From Neomegalonema sp. (GTDB taxonomy: Bacteria; Pseudomonadota; Alphaproteobacteria; Rhodobacterales; Rhodobacteraceae), in the NCBI GenBank assembly GCA_022760435.1, contig JALEFY010000024.1, positions 62,001 to 126,000 on the forward strand: a stretch of DNA of 64,000 nucleotides, given 5' to 3'. Position 1 is the stretch's first letter. Each line of letters begins with the position of its first letter. Of the stretch, positions 63,557-64,000 are shown in pieces. The notes beneath the pieces are model-generated. The model worked only from the letters and a program-made list of their open reading frames with translations. It made no database searches and was not told the DNA's origin. The position numbers and the translations under genes are program-made.

Positions 63557-63889
63557 ATGCTGAAATCCGTTCTTAACTGGATCATGAACCGCCGTAATGT
63601 CGAGCCGGGGCAGACACCGGCGCCGGACACGGCCTTCATCCGCATTCCGATGGGTCCGCAGGGGCTGGCCCAGCAGATCGACACGCAACTGGCAGCGGGC
63701 GGGCTCGGCGCGGCCCGGCGCGATGATGCCGCCGATGAGATCGTCATCGATCTTTATGCCGGGCGCAGCGCTTTGCCCAAGCTCATGCAGATCCTGAGCG
63801 CTTGCGGTGTCGAGAAGGGCACCATGCTCACGGTCGAGGTCCCCGGCGATGGATCGAGCGGGCTGCGCGAGGCGATCGCCCTTCAGTAA
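63557..63889 (+). CDS. Small protein of unknown function
   Basis: 110 residues, not recognised. The N-terminus (MLKSVLNWIMNRRNVEPGQT) could be a short amphipathic helix. The rest is a compact alpha/beta sequence (FIRIPMGPQGLAQQIDTQLA, DEIVIDLYAGRSALPKLMQI, GTMLTVEVPGDGSSGL) without cysteine. A GGGGGAG ribosome site precedes the ATG well. Its last 7 bp overlap the end of a convergent SDR gene. Confidence 0.65.
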   Translation: MLKSVLNWIMNRRNVEPGQTPAPDTAFIRIPMGPQGLAQQIDTQLAAGGLGAARRDDAADEIVIDLYAGRSALPKLMQILSACGVEKGTMLTVEVPGDGSSGLREAIALQ

Positions 63890-64000
63890 GGGATCGCGCT
63901 GCCATCATAGGCGAAGAACCCGCCCGACTGGCCCGGGCGCAGTCCATCAACAACCCTGAGCAAGCCGGCAGCCGATTGCTCAGGGGTCTGAACCTCGGGC
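63883..64000 (-). CDS. C-terminus of a second SDR-family protein (window-truncated)
   Basis: The last 38 codons of a minus-strand gene, open to the window edge. The translation ends LRPGQSGGFFAYDGSAIPY, the characteristic tail of C-factor-like short-chain dehydrogenases (...SGxFFDYDGxxIPW). The catalytic part lies outside the window. It converges on, and overlaps by 7 bp, the small unknown gene. Confidence 0.7.
   Translation of the reverse strand, partial: PEVQTPEQSAAGLLRVVDGLRPGQSGGFFAYDGSAIPY

Overview
The window is GC-rich (roughly two thirds GC by eye) and reads as a stretch of chromosome from an alphaproteobacterium, most probably a Rhodobacterales/Rhodobacteraceae member. The lineage call is inference. 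It rests on the tatABC / DUF815 / nlpD-pcm-surE-serS / yajC-secD-secF neighbourhood, a long homospermidine synthase next to an alanine-racemase-fold ornithine decarboxylase, a System I cytochrome c maturation pair, an Fe-type SOD and a small class I cytochrome c. I see no rRNA, CRISPR array, prophage or insertion sequence.

Layout. 1-2.2 kb: end of a flagellar operon (fliN-fliP-fliG). 2.3-8.1 kb, minus strand: mmsA (methylmalonate-semialdehyde dehydrogenase), a small helical protein, an enoyl-CoA hydratase/isomerase and a 940-residue TPR protein. 8.3-13.0 kb: a DUF817 membrane protein, a lipoprotein serine protease, ccmH, ccmF and a VOC-fold protein. 13.2-27.9 kb, plus strand: the accessory centrepiece, a compact hybrid PKS-NRPS locus (Sfp-type PPTase; FkbH-ACP; KS-AT; ACP-aminotransferase-C; A-PCP; docking-C-A-PCP). 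28.0-29.6 kb: malonyl-CoA decarboxylase and tRNA-Gly(CCC). 29.9-33.1 kb: a secreted RTX-repeat protein divergent from a CMP-sialate-synthetase-like cytidylyltransferase. 33.1-39.2 kb: leucine catabolism (mccA, a DUF4274-like gene, mccB, ivd), with a hicAB toxin-antitoxin pair on the opposite strand between mccB and ivd. 39.5-43.2 kb: a small membrane protein, a structured leader, ornithine decarboxylase and homospermidine synthase. 43.2-49.3 kb: Atm1-type ABC exporter, LysM protein, LOG-family protein, cytochrome c, RarD/EamA permease and Fe-SOD. 49.4-54.0 kb, minus: yajC-secD-[sulfotransferase-like]-secF-Mth938. 54.2-58.3 kb, plus: serS-surE-pcm-nlpD-like. 58.3-61.2 kb, minus: DUF815 ATPase and tatABC. 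61.3-64.0 kb: an Fbp/Pot-type ABC ATPase, an atypical SDR, a small unknown protein and the tail of another SDR.

How the genes work together. The PKS-NRPS locus carries its own carrier-protein activator. Read in order, FkbH should load a C3 (glyceryl- or lactyl-type) starter on its fused ACP, KS-AT adds one malonyl unit, and no ketoreductase is present. The PLP aminotransferase would then turn the beta-ketone into a beta-amine, and two NRPS modules with glycine-like pocket codes would add two residues. No thioesterase, reductase, transporter or regulator is visible, so how the product is released is the main open question. Among the housekeeping genes, three arrangements stand out: a sulfotransferase-like gene between secD and secF, a TatC with a roughly 100-residue periplasmic insertion, and hicAB within the leucine-degradation cluster. 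All domain and family calls are from reading motifs; no database search was run.
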